A DNA stretch of 64,000 bases from Dethiosulfatarculus sandiegensis (GCF_000931935.2 NZ_AZAC01000056.1:124001-188000); one strand, 5' to 3'. Positions 17,563-26,575 are shown, counted from the first letter of the stretch. Notes: generated by a model not told the origin, from the sequence alone. Numbers and translations: made by a program.

Positions 17563-17894
17563 AGTATTTTTCTCCTTAAATAAAAAAACATCCTGCCACG
17601 GCTCCCGCAGCAGGTCGAGCTGTGAGTATACCACTTGCCTTCTGGCGGTACAAATATACAATGGTATGATAACGGTCTGGAAGAGGTTGGCCAAGCTCCG
17701 GGTTTTAGGCGCCCGCCTTCCTTGGCGGCGCACTTGTGCGGCCAGATGGCAACTGGTATACTCCCCGGGTTATACTTGATGGAATTTTGGGTTAACCCCC
17801 TGATTTCCATAATGGCTTTCCGAAAACTGCCGGTCTTGACAGCCCCGGGGTATTCGGATACTGAAGATCGGTGCAAAACAAAAGTGGGCCGAAA
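17563..17894. other. Divergent gap between greA and yceD
   Basis: No gene is supported. The gap carries divergent control signals: an AAGGAG ribosome site for greA on the minus strand, and TATACT boxes at 17757 and 17771 for the rightward unit. Confidence 0.6.
17734..17762 (+). promoter_or_regulatory. Possible promoter for yceD-rpmF-plsX
   Basis: TTGTGC (17734-17739), a 17-bp spacer and TATACT (17757-17762). The -10 is good, the -35 matches only in TTG. Confidence 0.4.
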
Positions 17895-18419
17895 ATGAAG
17901 ATCAGACTGGAAGATATCCCCAAGGAAGGGCGTGAGGTTTTTTTTATAGTGAATGTCCCTTCGCCCGGGGAGTTGGGCCCGCAGGTCAAAAAAATGGATG
18001 GCCCGGTCAATGCCAGGCTGCGACTTGCCCGCAGGGGTAAGAAAGTTTTTTTAAAGGGAGAGTTCGACGCCTCTCTGATTCTTTATTGCAGCCGTTGCCT
18101 GGAGGAGACTCCGGTTACCCTCGCCGCTCCCCTGGAGATGGTCTTCATGCCCCAGCCCGAGGATATGGCTGAGGAAGTGGTCCTGGCCGAGGACGATCTT
18201 GCCATCACCTTTTTTGATGAAGGTGAAATTGATCTGGACAGGGCGGTGCTGGACGAACTCACCCTTGCGCTGCCCATGGCTCCTTTGTGTTCGCCGGAGT
18301 GTCAGGGCATCTGCCCGGCCTGCGGCAAGAGCCACACAAAAGACGGGTGCGGCTGCACTGATAAACATAATATAGACCCACGTTGGGCCAAGCTGGCTCA
18401 GCTCAAAGAAGAAGACTGA
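17895..18419 (+). CDS. yceD: YceD/DUF177 family protein
   Basis: A 174-residue DUF177 protein. The conserved core is ILYCSRCLEET near residue 65, and a second pair of cysteines lies in LCSPECQGICPACG near 135-147. Together these form two CxxC-like zinc-binding pairs. YceD is linked to 23S rRNA accumulation and is nearly always encoded immediately before rpmF, as here (62 bp). I prefer ATG at 17895 because the protein then begins MKIRLEDIP. A GTG at 17871 is in frame and possible; neither start has a strong ribosome site. Confidence 0.88.
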   Translation: MKIRLEDIPKEGREVFFIVNVPSPGELGPQVKKMDGPVNARLRLARRGKKVFLKGEFDASLILYCSRCLEETPVTLAAPLEMVFMPQPEDMAEEVVLAEDDLAITFFDEGEIDLDRAVLDELTLALPMAPLCSPECQGICPACGKSHTKDGCGCTDKHNIDPRWAKLAQLKEED

Positions 18420-18481
18420 TTAAACCAGATCGCCGTTTTAACTGGAAACGGTGGCTTTTTACGTTAAGGAGTTGAAGGATC

Positions 18482-18661
18482 ATGGCTGTTCCCAAAAGAA
18501 AACAGTCCAAGGCCAATACACGCATGCGCAGGGCTCATCACGCCATCACCCTGCCTAATCCGGTCTCCTGCCCCCAGTGCGGCGAACCCAAGATGCCTCA
18601 TCGGGTCTGCCCTTCCTGCGGGTATTACAAAGACCGCCAGGTTGTGGCCAAAGAAGACTAA
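18482..18661 (+). CDS. rpmF: 50S ribosomal protein L32
   Basis: A short 59-residue gene starting at ATG 18482 with AAGGAG 15 bp upstream. The protein begins MAVPKRKQSKANTRMRRAHH, the invariant L32 start. It has two zinc-binding pairs, CPQCG near residue 31 and CPSCG near 44. It is therefore the zinc-containing (C+) form of L32. It is flanked by yceD and plsX in the conserved yceD-rpmF-plsX arrangement, 12 bp before plsX. Confidence 0.97.
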   Translation: MAVPKRKQSKANTRMRRAHHAITLPNPVSCPQCGEPKMPHRVCPSCGYYKDRQVVAKED

Positions 18662-18673
18662 GAGAAACAATCT

Positions 18674-19708
18674 ATGCGTATCGCCCTGGACGCAATGGGC
18701 GCTGACGGCGGAGTTTCCGTAACCGTTTCAGGCGCCCTATCGGCGCTTAAGGATCATCCGGGCGACCTGGAAGTTGTTTTGGTGGGTAAACCCGAGGCTG
18801 TAGAGCCTGAGTTGAGCCGCCTTGGTGCACCAGAAGAGGGCATCAGTATAAAAAGCGCTTCCGAGGTGGTCCGAATGACCGATGCGCCTTCGTCTGTCCT
18901 GCGCCATAAACGCGATGCCAGCATCAGAGTCTGTTTTGATCTGCACCGTGCCGGTGAGGTCGATGCCGTGGTCAGTGCCGGCAACAGCGGCGCCACCATG
19001 GCTGTAGGCATGGTGGTCATGGGCCGAGCTCCGGAAGTGGATCGCCCGGCCCTGGCCTCTATTTTCCCCGGCCTGTTGAGCCCGACCGTGATCCTGGATG
19101 TGGGCGCGAATGTGGATTGCACTGCTTCCATGCTGGCTCAGTTTGGCTTCATGGGATCGGTCTATGCCAGGGAGGTACTGGGGGCAAAGTCGCCTTTAGT
19201 TGGACTTTTGTCTATCGGAGAAGAGGGCGGCAAAGGCAACCTGGTAGTCAGGCAGGCCTATGAGCATCTCAAGGCCAGTTCGCTGAATTTCGCCGGTAAT
19301 GTTGAAGGGCGGGATGTTTTTTCCAGCGAGGTTTCGGTGGTGGTCTGCGACGGATTTGTGGGCAACGTATGCCTCAAACTTTCCGAAGGCCTTTTATCCG
19401 CTTACAATCAACTGGTCAAGAACGAGGTTATGCGCGATTTAAGGGGCAGGGCCGGGGCAATGCTTTTAAAACCCGCCTTTAAACGCCTGGCCAACCGTAT
19501 GGACTATGAAAATTTCGGTGGAGCCCCTCTCTTGGGGATAAACGGCGTTGCCTATATCTGTCACGGAGCTTCCTCACCCAAGGCAATCGCCTCTGCCATA
19601 GGCCTGGCCATGGAGTCGGTCAATACCCAGGTGGATAAACGGGTCAGTGAAGGCCTGGCGCAATACCGGGGAGAACTTCTGGGCGAGCCGGAAACAAAAT
19701 CAGAATAA
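18674..19708 (+). CDS. plsX: Phosphate acyltransferase PlsX
   Basis: A 344-residue soluble enzyme that converts acyl-ACP and phosphate to acyl-phosphate, the acyl donor for PlsY in phospholipid synthesis. Family motifs are the start MRIALDAMGADGG, AVVSAGNSGATMAVG, NFAGNVEGRDVF, and VVVCDGFVGNVCLKLSEG. The C-terminal part contains YENFGGAPLLGINGVAYICHG. A terminator 12 bp downstream ends the unit, so fabG and acpP are transcribed separately here. Confidence 0.96.
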   Translation: MRIALDAMGADGGVSVTVSGALSALKDHPGDLEVVLVGKPEAVEPELSRLGAPEEGISIKSASEVVRMTDAPSSVLRHKRDASIRVCFDLHRAGEVDAVVSAGNSGATMAVGMVVMGRAPEVDRPALASIFPGLLSPTVILDVGANVDCTASMLAQFGFMGSVYAREVLGAKSPLVGLLSIGEEGGKGNLVVRQAYEHLKASSLNFAGNVEGRDVFSSEVSVVVCDGFVGNVCLKLSEGLLSAYNQLVKNEVMRDLRGRAGAMLLKPAFKRLANRMDYENFGGAPLLGINGVAYICHGASSPKAIASAIGLAMESVNTQVDKRVSEGLAQYRGELLGEPETKSE

Positions 19709-19720
19709 ACATGATATATT

Positions 19721-19745
19721 CGGCCGCCTGTAAGCGGCCGTTTTT
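19721..19745 (+). terminator. Terminator after plsX
   Basis: A 7-bp GC stem cggccgc/gcggccg (19721-19727 and 19734-19740) with a 6-base loop is followed by T5. Confidence 0.85.
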
Positions 19746-19779
19746 GCATTTTTCCGTACTTTAGGGAGGGGATTTTCCT

Positions 19780-20937
19780 ATGGACTACTTCCTCACAGAA
19801 GAACAACTGATGATTCGCGACCTGGCCCGTCAGATCGCCGAAGAGCGCATTAAACCGGTGAGGGCCGAACTGGATGAAAAAGAAGAGTTCCCTCATAAAA
19901 TCATCAAGGCTCTGGCCCAGGCAGACCTTTTTGGTCTGATCATCCCCGAGGAATACGGTGGATTGGGCGGCGGATGCATGGATAACGTCATCTGCGTGGA
20001 GGAGCTTTCCCGGGCTTGCGTGGGCTGCTCTACAACCTATGCGGCCACTTTTTTGGGGGCCTATCCCATCTTGCTCTTCGGCAATAAAGAGCAAAAGGAA
20101 AAATATCTTCCCCTGATCGCCACAGGTGAAAAACTGGCTGCGTTTGCTCTTACGGAGTCGGCTGCCGGTTCCGATGCCTCGGCCATCAAGACAGAAGCCC
20201 GCAAAGAGGGCGACGAGTATGTCTTAAACGGCACCAAACAGTGGATTACAAACGGCGGAGAGGCCGATGTATATACGGTTGTGGCCATAACCGACCGCTC
20301 CAAGGGCCCCAGGGGGGCAAGCTGCTTTATCGTGGAAAGAGGCGATCCCGGTTTCAGTTTTGGTAAAAAAGAGACCAAACTCGGCATCAGGGCCAGCATT
20401 ACAAGCGAGCTGGTTTTCCAAGACTGCCGCATCCCGGCCGATCGGTTGGTCTCCAGGGAAGGCATGGGCTTTGTTGTCGCCATGCGCACCTTTGACCAGT
20501 CCAGACCCGGCGTGGGAGCTCAGGCGGTGGGCCTGGCCCAGGGCGCCCTGGACGAGGCCGCCGGTTTTGCCAGGGTCCGCAAGCAATTCGGTAAACCAAT
20601 CATAAACTTCCAGGCTGTCGCCCACATGCTGGCCGACATGGCCACCAAGACCGAGGCCGCCAGGGCGCTGGTCTACAATGTCGCCCGGTATGTGGATTCC
20701 GGGGCCAAGGATACAAGCAAAGTCAGCGCCATGGCCAAGATGTTCCCCACAGATGTGGCCATGGAGGTCTCCACCAACGCAGTGCAGGTCATGGGCGGCC
20801 ATGGCTACATGCGGGATTATCCGGTGGAGAAGATGATGCGTGACGCCAAGATCCTGCAGATATACGAAGGCACCAACCAGATTCAGCGCAATGTGATCGG
20901 TCAGGAGCTGAACAAGGAATACGGTCGCCGCAAATAG
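19780..20937 (+). CDS. Acyl-CoA dehydrogenase (short/medium-chain type)
   Basis: A 385-residue FAD enzyme that oxidises acyl-CoA to trans-2-enoyl-CoA. Signatures are LIIPEEYGGLGGG, ALTESAAGSDASAIKTEA near 120-137, and the C-terminal QVMGGHGYMRDYPVEKMMRD followed by IYEGTNQIQRNVIG. The glutamate in YEGTNQ, near 367, is the catalytic base in the butyryl/short-chain group. The start has AGGGAGGGG upstream. It is followed by etfB and etfA, which carry its electrons. Chain length cannot be fixed by eye; butyryl-CoA-like substrates are plausible. Confidence 0.94.
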   Translation: MDYFLTEEQLMIRDLARQIAEERIKPVRAELDEKEEFPHKIIKALAQADLFGLIIPEEYGGLGGGCMDNVICVEELSRACVGCSTTYAATFLGAYPILLFGNKEQKEKYLPLIATGEKLAAFALTESAAGSDASAIKTEARKEGDEYVLNGTKQWITNGGEADVYTVVAITDRSKGPRGASCFIVERGDPGFSFGKKETKLGIRASITSELVFQDCRIPADRLVSREGMGFVVAMRTFDQSRPGVGAQAVGLAQGALDEAAGFARVRKQFGKPIINFQAVAHMLADMATKTEAARALVYNVARYVDSGAKDTSKVSAMAKMFPTDVAMEVSTNAVQVMGGHGYMRDYPVEKMMRDAKILQIYEGTNQIQRNVIGQELNKEYGRRK

Positions 20938-21027
20938 ACCGACACCCCCGGATACGGTAAAAACTCTGGTTGTTGAAACCTTTTTTCCCTGGATCTTTTT
21001 TGATCAGGGGATGAAAGTAATGAACCC

Positions 21028-21825
21028 ATGAGAATTGTTGTCTGCATAAAGCAGGTTCCGGACACGGCCAATGTGCGTCTGGACCCGGAGACCCACACCC
21101 TTAAGCGAGAGGGCGTGGAGTCTATAATAAATCCCTTTGATCTTTTTGCCCTGGAAGCGGGCTTAAGGCTGCGTGAAGAGGTGGGCGGCGAGTTGACGGT
21201 TCTTTCCATGGGCCCCCCTCAGGCTGCCGAGGTTATCTCCGAGGCCGTGGGCTACGGGGTGGACTCGGGCCTGCTTTTGAGCGACAGGGCCTTTGCCGGG
21301 GCCGATACCTGGGCAACCACCTGCGCCTTGGCTGCGGGGGTTAAATACCTCGGCGGAGCCGATTTGGTGATCTGCGGCAAGCAGGCCGTGGACGGAGACA
21401 CCGCTCAGGTGGGGCCGGGCCTGGCTTATCGGCTCGGCGTGCCGCATGTGGCTTTTGTTAAGGGCTTTCAAGAGCTTGCCGAAGATCATCTGGTGGTTGA
21501 ACGCCAGATGGACGACGGCTATGACGTGGTGGATCTGCCCCTTCCCGGTTTGATGACCGTGGTGAGAGAGGTGGGAGAACCCAGGCCGCCCTCGCTCAAG
21601 GGCAAAATGAGGGCCAAAAAATACAAAGTGCCAGTGGCCACAGCCGAGGATCTGTCCCTGGACCCTTCATCTTTGGGTTTGGCCGGCAGTTACACTCAGG
21701 TGGAAAAGGTTTTCGCGCCCGAAGCTTGCGGAGATCGCGAGATGATAGAGGGCCCGGCCGAAGAGGCCGGGGCGACGGTGGTCGACCGCCTGGTCCAGAG
21801 CAAAGTGATTGCGCTCGGGGGGTAA
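21028..21825 (+). CDS. etfB: Electron transfer flavoprotein beta subunit
   Basis: A 265-residue subunit of the heterodimeric ETF that accepts electrons from the acyl-CoA dehydrogenase. It starts MRIVVCIKQVPDTANVRLD. The loop CGKQAVDGDTAQVGPGLAYR near 114-133 has the GKQAxDGDTAQVGP form that is also found in ETFs able to bifurcate electrons (Bcd/Etf and CarCDE groups). The segment EPRPPSLKGKMRAKK is the recognition-loop region. It is 90 bp after the dehydrogenase gene and 6 bp before etfA. Confidence 0.94.
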   Translation: MRIVVCIKQVPDTANVRLDPETHTLKREGVESIINPFDLFALEAGLRLREEVGGELTVLSMGPPQAAEVISEAVGYGVDSGLLLSDRAFAGADTWATTCALAAGVKYLGGADLVICGKQAVDGDTAQVGPGLAYRLGVPHVAFVKGFQELAEDHLVVERQMDDGYDVVDLPLPGLMTVVREVGEPRPPSLKGKMRAKKYKVPVATAEDLSLDPSSLGLAGSYTQVEKVFAPEACGDREMIEGPAEEAGATVVDRLVQSKVIALGG

Positions 21826-21831
21826 GTTTTA

Positions 21832-23028
21832 ATGGCACTTAAAATCGATAAGGAAAAATGCACCGGCTGCGGTGAATGTGTAGATACATGCCCCTTTGAG
21901 GCCCTGGAACTGGTTGACGACAAGGCATGTGTGAACGAAAGCTGCACCCTTTGCGGCTCCTGCGTGGAAGCCTGCGCCTTTGAGGCGATTTCCATTGAGG
22001 ACGCCCCCCGGCGCACTGATGAGCGGACCCTTGCCAGTAAAGGCGTTTGGGTCTTTGCCGAGCAGCGTCAGGGTGAGATGCCCGAGGTCGTTCTTGAGCT
22101 TATGGGCCACGGGAAAAGGCTGGCCGACGAGCTTGGGGTTGAACTGGGGGCCGTGGTTTTGGGGGATCAGGTCAAGGGACAGGCCGAGGAGCTTTTCGCC
22201 CTTGGCGCTGATGTGGTCTATGTGGCCGATGACCCCTGTTTGGCCGATTTCAATGACGACGCCTATTGTGAAGTCCTCGCCAAGCTGATTAAGAAGTATC
22301 AGCCCGAGATTTTTCTGGCCGGGGCAACCAGCATAGGGCGTTCTTTGGTCCCCAGAGTGGCGACCGCCGTGGAGACAGGGCTCACCGCAGACTGCACCTC
22401 GCTCACCATTGATTCCGAAAGGCGCCTTTTACTTCAGACCAGGCCTGCATTTGGCGGCAATATCATGGCCACCATCATCTGCCCGCAGGCCAGGCCCCAG
22501 ATGGCCACGGTGCGCCCCAGGGTGATGAAAAAAGGAGAAAGAACCCCCGGTCAGACCGGCAGGTTGATTGAACTGACCCTGGAGGGAAAAGAAAAAACCG
22601 GCACCAGGGTGCTTGAGGTGGTCAAGGCCCTGGACGAAAAGGTTAACCTCACCGGAGCCGAGGTGGTTGTGGTCGGAGGCCGCGGCCTGGGCGGACCCGA
22701 GGGTTTTGACCTGGTGCGTGAATTGGCCGAGGCCCTAAACGGTGTGGTGGGCGCCACCAGGGGGGCCGTGGACCTGGAGTGGATCGGTCACGCCCATCAG
22801 GTGGGACAGACCGGCCGCACCATTGCGCCCAAATTATATATTGGCCTGGGAGTCTCCGGTGCTGTACAGCACCTGGTGGGCATGCAGGCATCGGATACCA
22901 TCGTGGCTGTGAATACAGACCCCAATGCACCGATTTTCGAGGTGGCCACATATGGTATAGTCGGAGATCTCTTCAAGGTGGTCCCGGCTATGCTGGACAG
23001 GTTAAGGGAACTCAGGGGAGGGGCCTAG
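21832..23028 (+). CDS. etfA: Electron transfer flavoprotein alpha subunit with N-terminal ferredoxin domain
   Basis: A 398-residue ETF alpha subunit. Residues 1-60 are a 2[4Fe-4S] ferredoxin module with cysteines at 10, 13, 16, 20 and 38, 41, 44, 48. The usual alpha domain follows. The C-terminal FAD-binding region shows GGRGLGGPEGFDLVREL, GATRGAVDLEWIGHAHQVGQ, and the end YIGLGVSGAVQHLVGMQ with VNTDPNAPIFEVATYGIVGD. ETFs with this extra ferredoxin domain occur in strict anaerobes. They can pass or split electrons towards ferredoxin, so a bifurcating or confurcating role is inferred. Confidence 0.95.
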   Translation: MALKIDKEKCTGCGECVDTCPFEALELVDDKACVNESCTLCGSCVEACAFEAISIEDAPRRTDERTLASKGVWVFAEQRQGEMPEVVLELMGHGKRLADELGVELGAVVLGDQVKGQAEELFALGADVVYVADDPCLADFNDDAYCEVLAKLIKKYQPEIFLAGATSIGRSLVPRVATAVETGLTADCTSLTIDSERRLLLQTRPAFGGNIMATIICPQARPQMATVRPRVMKKGERTPGQTGRLIELTLEGKEKTGTRVLEVVKALDEKVNLTGAEVVVVGGRGLGGPEGFDLVRELAEALNGVVGATRGAVDLEWIGHAHQVGQTGRTIAPKLYIGLGVSGAVQHLVGMQASDTIVAVNTDPNAPIFEVATYGIVGDLFKVVPAMLDRLRELRGGA

Positions 23029-23339
23029 CTTTTTACCGCTTAAGGCGGTTTTACGGCAAAATCGAGCAGCGTTTTCGGTGACGGGCCCCGGCTGCCAGGG
23101 GAATTCCCCAAATAGGCTCCCGGACCGGTTAATCGTTGGCGTGAGGCTGATTGTGTCTGGAAATGTGTTACAATCTTGTGATTTACGCAACCGGCCGGGC
23201 ACTATGTGTTAGCCTGTTGGGTGGATTTTTTAAGCTTGCTCCTACAAAAAAGCTAGACTAGACGTATTCTGAATGGTATTCAGTCCGCCGTATGCGGAGT
23301 TTCTCGAAAAAAAGCCTTGTTTGCAAGGAAGGTATAAAA
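23029..23339. other. Gap between etfA and fabG
   Basis: No coding frame is supported. A small hairpin near its left end (23035-23052) probably terminates the etf transcript. No convincing promoter for fabG was found. Confidence 0.6.
23035..23052 (+). terminator. Weak terminator after etfA
   Basis: A short accgc/gcggt stem with a 5-base loop, followed by TTTT, 6 bp after the etfA stop. Confidence 0.5.
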
Positions 23340-24086
23340 GTGGCTGACACAAAGAAAGTTACATTGGTAACCGGCGGCTCCCGGGGTATCGGCAGGTCCA
23401 TTTGCCTCACCCTGGCCAAGCCCGGTGATGTGATCGCGTTCAATCATTTTGATCCTGATGAAAAGGCAGCCGACGAAACCCTGGCCATGCTGGCCGAAAA
23501 GGGGGTTACCGCCGAAGCCAAGAAGTTTGACGTCTCAGATCCGGCTCAGGTCAAGGAATATATGGATCATCTGGTCTCCACCTATGGCCGCCTTGATGCC
23601 CTGGTTAACAATGCGGGCATCACCAAAGACGGTCTTTTGGTGCGTATGAGCCTTGAGCAATTCGAGCAGGTGATTAAAATCAATTTAACCGGGGCCTTTA
23701 TCTGCCTGCAGGCCGCGGCCAAGATCATGATGCGCCAGAGAAGCGGTTCCATTGTGAATATGGCCTCGGTGGTCGGTCAGATCGGAAACGCGGGTCAGGC
23801 CAATTATTCCGCCAGTAAAGGCGGTTTGATAGCCCTTACCAAGACGGCGGCCAAGGAGCTGGCCGGCAGAAACGTCAGGGTGAACGCCATAGCCCCCGGC
23901 TTTATTGAGACAGAGATGACTGCGCAAATGCCCGAGAAGGCGGTGCAGGCAATGAAAAACATGATCCCCATGGCAAGGGCGGGGCAGCCTGAAGATATCG
24001 CCAGGTTGACCGCCTTCCTTTGCTCCGATGACAGTGATTACATCACCGGACAGGTTGTGCATGTCAATGGGGGAATGTATATGTAG
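23340..24086 (+). CDS. fabG: 3-oxoacyl-ACP reductase
   Basis: A 248-residue short-chain dehydrogenase that reduces 3-oxoacyl-ACP with NADPH in fatty-acid elongation. The nucleotide site TGGSRGIGRS is near residue 12, NNAGITKDGLLVRM near 90, and the catalytic Ser/Tyr-x3-Lys is in NMASVVGQIGNAGQANYSAS followed by K. The C-terminal DYITGQVVHVNGGMYM is typical. I chose GTG at 23340 because AAGGAAGG lies 7 bases upstream; an in-frame upstream start at 23292 adds 16 non-conserved residues. acpP and fabF follow on the same strand. Confidence 0.93.
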   Translation: MADTKKVTLVTGGSRGIGRSICLTLAKPGDVIAFNHFDPDEKAADETLAMLAEKGVTAEAKKFDVSDPAQVKEYMDHLVSTYGRLDALVNNAGITKDGLLVRMSLEQFEQVIKINLTGAFICLQAAAKIMMRQRSGSIVNMASVVGQIGNAGQANYSASKGGLIALTKTAAKELAGRNVRVNAIAPGFIETEMTAQMPEKAVQAMKNMIPMARAGQPEDIARLTAFLCSDDSDYITGQVVHVNGGMYM

Positions 24087-24164
24087 TGCGGCGGTCCGTG
24101 TGACCGATAGCTTCCGGCCCGTGGTTGGATGATATCGGCGGATCCCTGTATTTTCCGGAGCTTC

Positions 24165-24193
24165 TTGGCAAAGATGCCCGGATTCATTATCTT
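24165..24193 (+). promoter_or_regulatory. Probable promoter for acpP
   Basis: TTGGCA (24165-24170), a 17-bp spacer and TATCTT (24188-24193), about 95 bp before the acpP ATG. Confidence 0.5.
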
Positions 24194-24288
24194 TGGATTT
24201 AATGCCGGGGCGCAAAAAGAATTATAAGCGCCGTGACCGGCGATTGGGCTTTACACTAAAAGCCCTGAAACACGTAGGAGTGAAAAGC

Positions 24289-24522
24289 ATGGACGTCAAG
24301 GAAAGTGTCAAAAAAATAATTTGTGAACAGCTTTCTGTTGCTGAAGAAGATGTGGTCCCCGAGGCTTCTTTTGTGGATGACCTGGGCGCGGATTCCCTGG
24401 ACTTAGTCGAGATGATCATGGCTATGGAAGAGGCCTTTGATGTCTCCATCGCCGATGAGGATGCTGAGAAGATCAAGACTGTGCAGGATGCCTACGCCTA
24501 TATCGAGGCCGCCAGCAACTAA
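24289..24522 (+). CDS. acpP: Acyl carrier protein
   Basis: A 77-residue acidic carrier that holds growing fatty acids on a phosphopantetheine arm. The attachment serine is Ser36 in LGADSLDLVE. Start ATG at 24289 has TAGGAG 8 bases upstream and gives the family length; a longer in-frame opening would begin inside the predicted promoter. Helices II and III (EMIMAMEEAFDVSIADEDAE) are typical. A separate promoter and a downstream hairpin suggest it is also made as its own abundant transcript, as is usual for acpP. Confidence 0.96.
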   Translation: MDVKESVKKIICEQLSVAEEDVVPEASFVDDLGADSLDLVEMIMAMEEAFDVSIADEDAEKIKTVQDAYAYIEAASN

Positions 24523-24866
24523 ATTTTTTAGTAAACGAATGAGAAAGGCCCCCCCTTTTGATTGTTCCGGAAAAACCCGCTTGCGGGCTTTTCCGTAAAA
24601 GATTTGCAAAAGTATAATTTACAGATCTTAACAACTGAAGCTTTAGTCTTTTGGATTTTCATGGGCTGCCCAACCGGGTCACTGATAGGCGTGCTATAAG
24701 GACTCTACTGTTGGCTCTGGCCGAGGAAATCGACTGAACAAAGGCTTTTTGGGGGGCCTTATCTTTATCCGGGCGCTTTTTGGGGGCCGCCCGGTGGATG
24801 CGAGCCGAGAACCGGCTTTTGAAAAAGCCATTAATCGGCTAACCTTACGACGCACGAGGAGTTGAT
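24523..24866. other. Gap between acpP and fabF
   Basis: No gene is supported. The left part contains a terminator-like hairpin (24569-24594). The rest shows no recognised RNA or promoter motif. Confidence 0.6.
24569..24594 (+). terminator. Terminator-like hairpin after acpP
   Basis: Arms ggaaaa-cccgc and gcggg-ttttcc (24569-24580, 24583-24594) with a 2-base loop and one bulge, 46 bp after the acpP stop. Confidence 0.55.
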
Positions 24867-26117
24867 GTGAATCGACGGGTGGTGGTAACCGGTGTGGGGT
24901 TGATTACACCCCTTGCCACAGGTGTAGAGGAAAGCTGGACAAAGATCCTGGCGGGTGAAAACGGTATTGGACGTATTACCAAATTCGACCCCACGGGCTT
25001 CAAGACCCAGATCGCAGGTGAGGTAAAGGATTTCAAGCCCGAGGACTGGGTGCAGAAAAAACAGGTCAAGCGCCTGGATACTTTTATCCACTATGCCCTG
25101 GGCGCTTCCCGCATGGCCTGGGAAATGGCCGGGCTGCCCGCCGAGTTGAGCTCGGATCTCTCCGAAAAGGCCGGTTGCCTTATCGGGGTTGGCCTGGGCG
25201 GCCTGCACACTCTGGAAGAAACAGTCGGAGCCTTGACTGAAAAAGGCCCCAACGCCAGGGTGAGCCCATTTTTCATCCCCAAGCTGATCGGCAACATGGC
25301 TTCAGGTCAGGTGGCCATTGAGTATAACCTCAAGGGCCCCAACATCTGCATAGTCACTGCCTGCGCCGCTGGGTCCCATTCCGTGGGCGAGGCGGGCGAG
25401 TTCATCAAAAGGGGCGCCGCCGATCTCATGCTCTGCGGTGGGTCCGAGGCTGTTATCACCCCCACCACCCTGGCCGGTTTTGGTGCGGCCCGCGCCATCA
25501 GCACCAATAATGACAATCCGGCCAAGGCCAGCCGTCCTTTCGACGCCAAGCGCGACGGCTTTATCATGTCCGAGGGAGCCGGCATCCTGGTTCTGGAGGA
25601 AAGGGAGCATGCCCTGGAAAGGGGCGCCCCCATTATGGCAGAGCTGACCGGATACGGCCTGAGCTGCGATGCCCATCATATGACTGCTCCGGACCCCAAC
25701 GGCGACGGGGCATATCGCTGCATGCGCATGGCAGTGGCAAGCGCCGGAATGGATGTGGACCAGATCGACTACATCAACGCCCACGGCACCTCCACCGAGC
25801 TGAACGACGCCCTGGAGACCAAGGCCATTCGTCGTCTGTTTGGAGAGCATGCCGACAAACTGCCGGTATCGAGCACCAAATCCATGATCGGTCATATGCT
25901 CGGCGCCACCGGTGGCGTGGAGGCTGTCTTCAGCGTGCTTTCCTTGCGGGACCAGGTGATGCCTCCGACCATCAACTATGAAAATCCCGATCCCGCCTGC
26001 GACCTGGACTATGTGCCCAATGTCAAGCGTGAGGCCAGAATTAAAAACGTGCTTTCGAACTCCTTTGGCTTTGGCGGCACCAACGCCAGTCTGGTCTTCT
26101 CCGAACCCGGCGAATAA
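24867..26117 (+). CDS. fabF: 3-oxoacyl-ACP synthase II
   Basis: A 416-residue condensing enzyme that extends acyl-ACP with malonyl-ACP. The Cys-His-His active site is visible: Cys166 in VTACAAGSHSVGEAG, the first His in INAHGTSTELNDALET, and the second His in KSMIGHMLGATGGVEA. The C terminus NSFGFGGTNASLVF is diagnostic. It starts at GTG 24867 with GAGGAG 5 bases upstream. rpiB follows after 11 bp, so fabF appears to head the long rpiB-rib-nusB series or share its transcript. Confidence 0.97.
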   Translation: MNRRVVVTGVGLITPLATGVEESWTKILAGENGIGRITKFDPTGFKTQIAGEVKDFKPEDWVQKKQVKRLDTFIHYALGASRMAWEMAGLPAELSSDLSEKAGCLIGVGLGGLHTLEETVGALTEKGPNARVSPFFIPKLIGNMASGQVAIEYNLKGPNICIVTACAAGSHSVGEAGEFIKRGAADLMLCGGSEAVITPTTLAGFGAARAISTNNDNPAKASRPFDAKRDGFIMSEGAGILVLEEREHALERGAPIMAELTGYGLSCDAHHMTAPDPNGDGAYRCMRMAVASAGMDVDQIDYINAHGTSTELNDALETKAIRRLFGEHADKLPVSSTKSMIGHMLGATGGVEAVFSVLSLRDQVMPPTINYENPDPACDLDYVPNVKREARIKNVLSNSFGFGGTNASLVFSEPGE

Positions 26118-26128
26118 GGAGAGTTAAA

Positions 26129-26575
26129 ATGAAAATTGCCCTGGGAAGTGATCACGCAGGCTACAACCTGAAAGAGGCCCTTAAGGAAAAACTTGCCGCC
26201 GGCGGGCACCAGGTGGATGACAAGGGGACCTATTCCCTGGATTCCACGGATTATCCCGAACAGGCCGCAAAGGTGGCCAAGGCGGTGGCGGACGGCGAGG
26301 CTGAATCCGGTGTTTTAGTATGCGGCAGCGGCATTGGCATGAGTATTACAGCCAATCGCTTCCACGGGGTTCGGGCGGTGTTGGCTCCCTCCCTGGAGCA
26401 TGCCAAGCTGGGAAGGCAGCACAACAACGCCAACGTGCTCTGCCTGGGCGAACGCCTCACCCCACAAGATTTGGTCTTTGAGATCCTCGATGCCTTTTTG
26501 GCCACTGAATTTGAGGGTGGCCGCCACATAAGGCGCATCGACAAGATAGAATCACTTTCCGGAGCCGGGTCGTGA
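26129..26575 (+). CDS. rpiB: Ribose 5-phosphate isomerase B
   Basis: A 148-residue RpiB/LacAB-family isomerase that interconverts ribose 5-phosphate and ribulose 5-phosphate. Its motifs are IALGSDHAGYNLKEAL at the start, GVLVCGSGIGMSITANR with the catalytic cysteine near 70, and HNNANVLCLGERL. Ribulose 5-phosphate is a precursor for the riboflavin pathway encoded just downstream, which may explain the linkage, although rpiB-comEB-nrdR is also a common housekeeping order. It overlaps the next gene by 4 bp. Confidence 0.95.
   Translation: MKIALGSDHAGYNLKEALKEKLAAGGHQVDDKGTYSLDSTDYPEQAAKVAKAVADGEAESGVLVCGSGIGMSITANRFHGVRAVLAPSLEHAKLGRQHNNANVLCLGERLTPQDLVFEILDAFLATEFEGGRHIRRIDKIESLSGAGS

Noticed and set aside
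17563..17733. Longer GreA starting at 17733
   Set aside because: The added 57 residues are not conserved, and GTG 17562 has an AAGGAG site at good spacing.
24193..24288. Longer acyl carrier protein starting at 24193
   Set aside because: That start falls at the end of the predicted -10 box, and the ATG at 24289 gives the exact family length with a good ribosome site.
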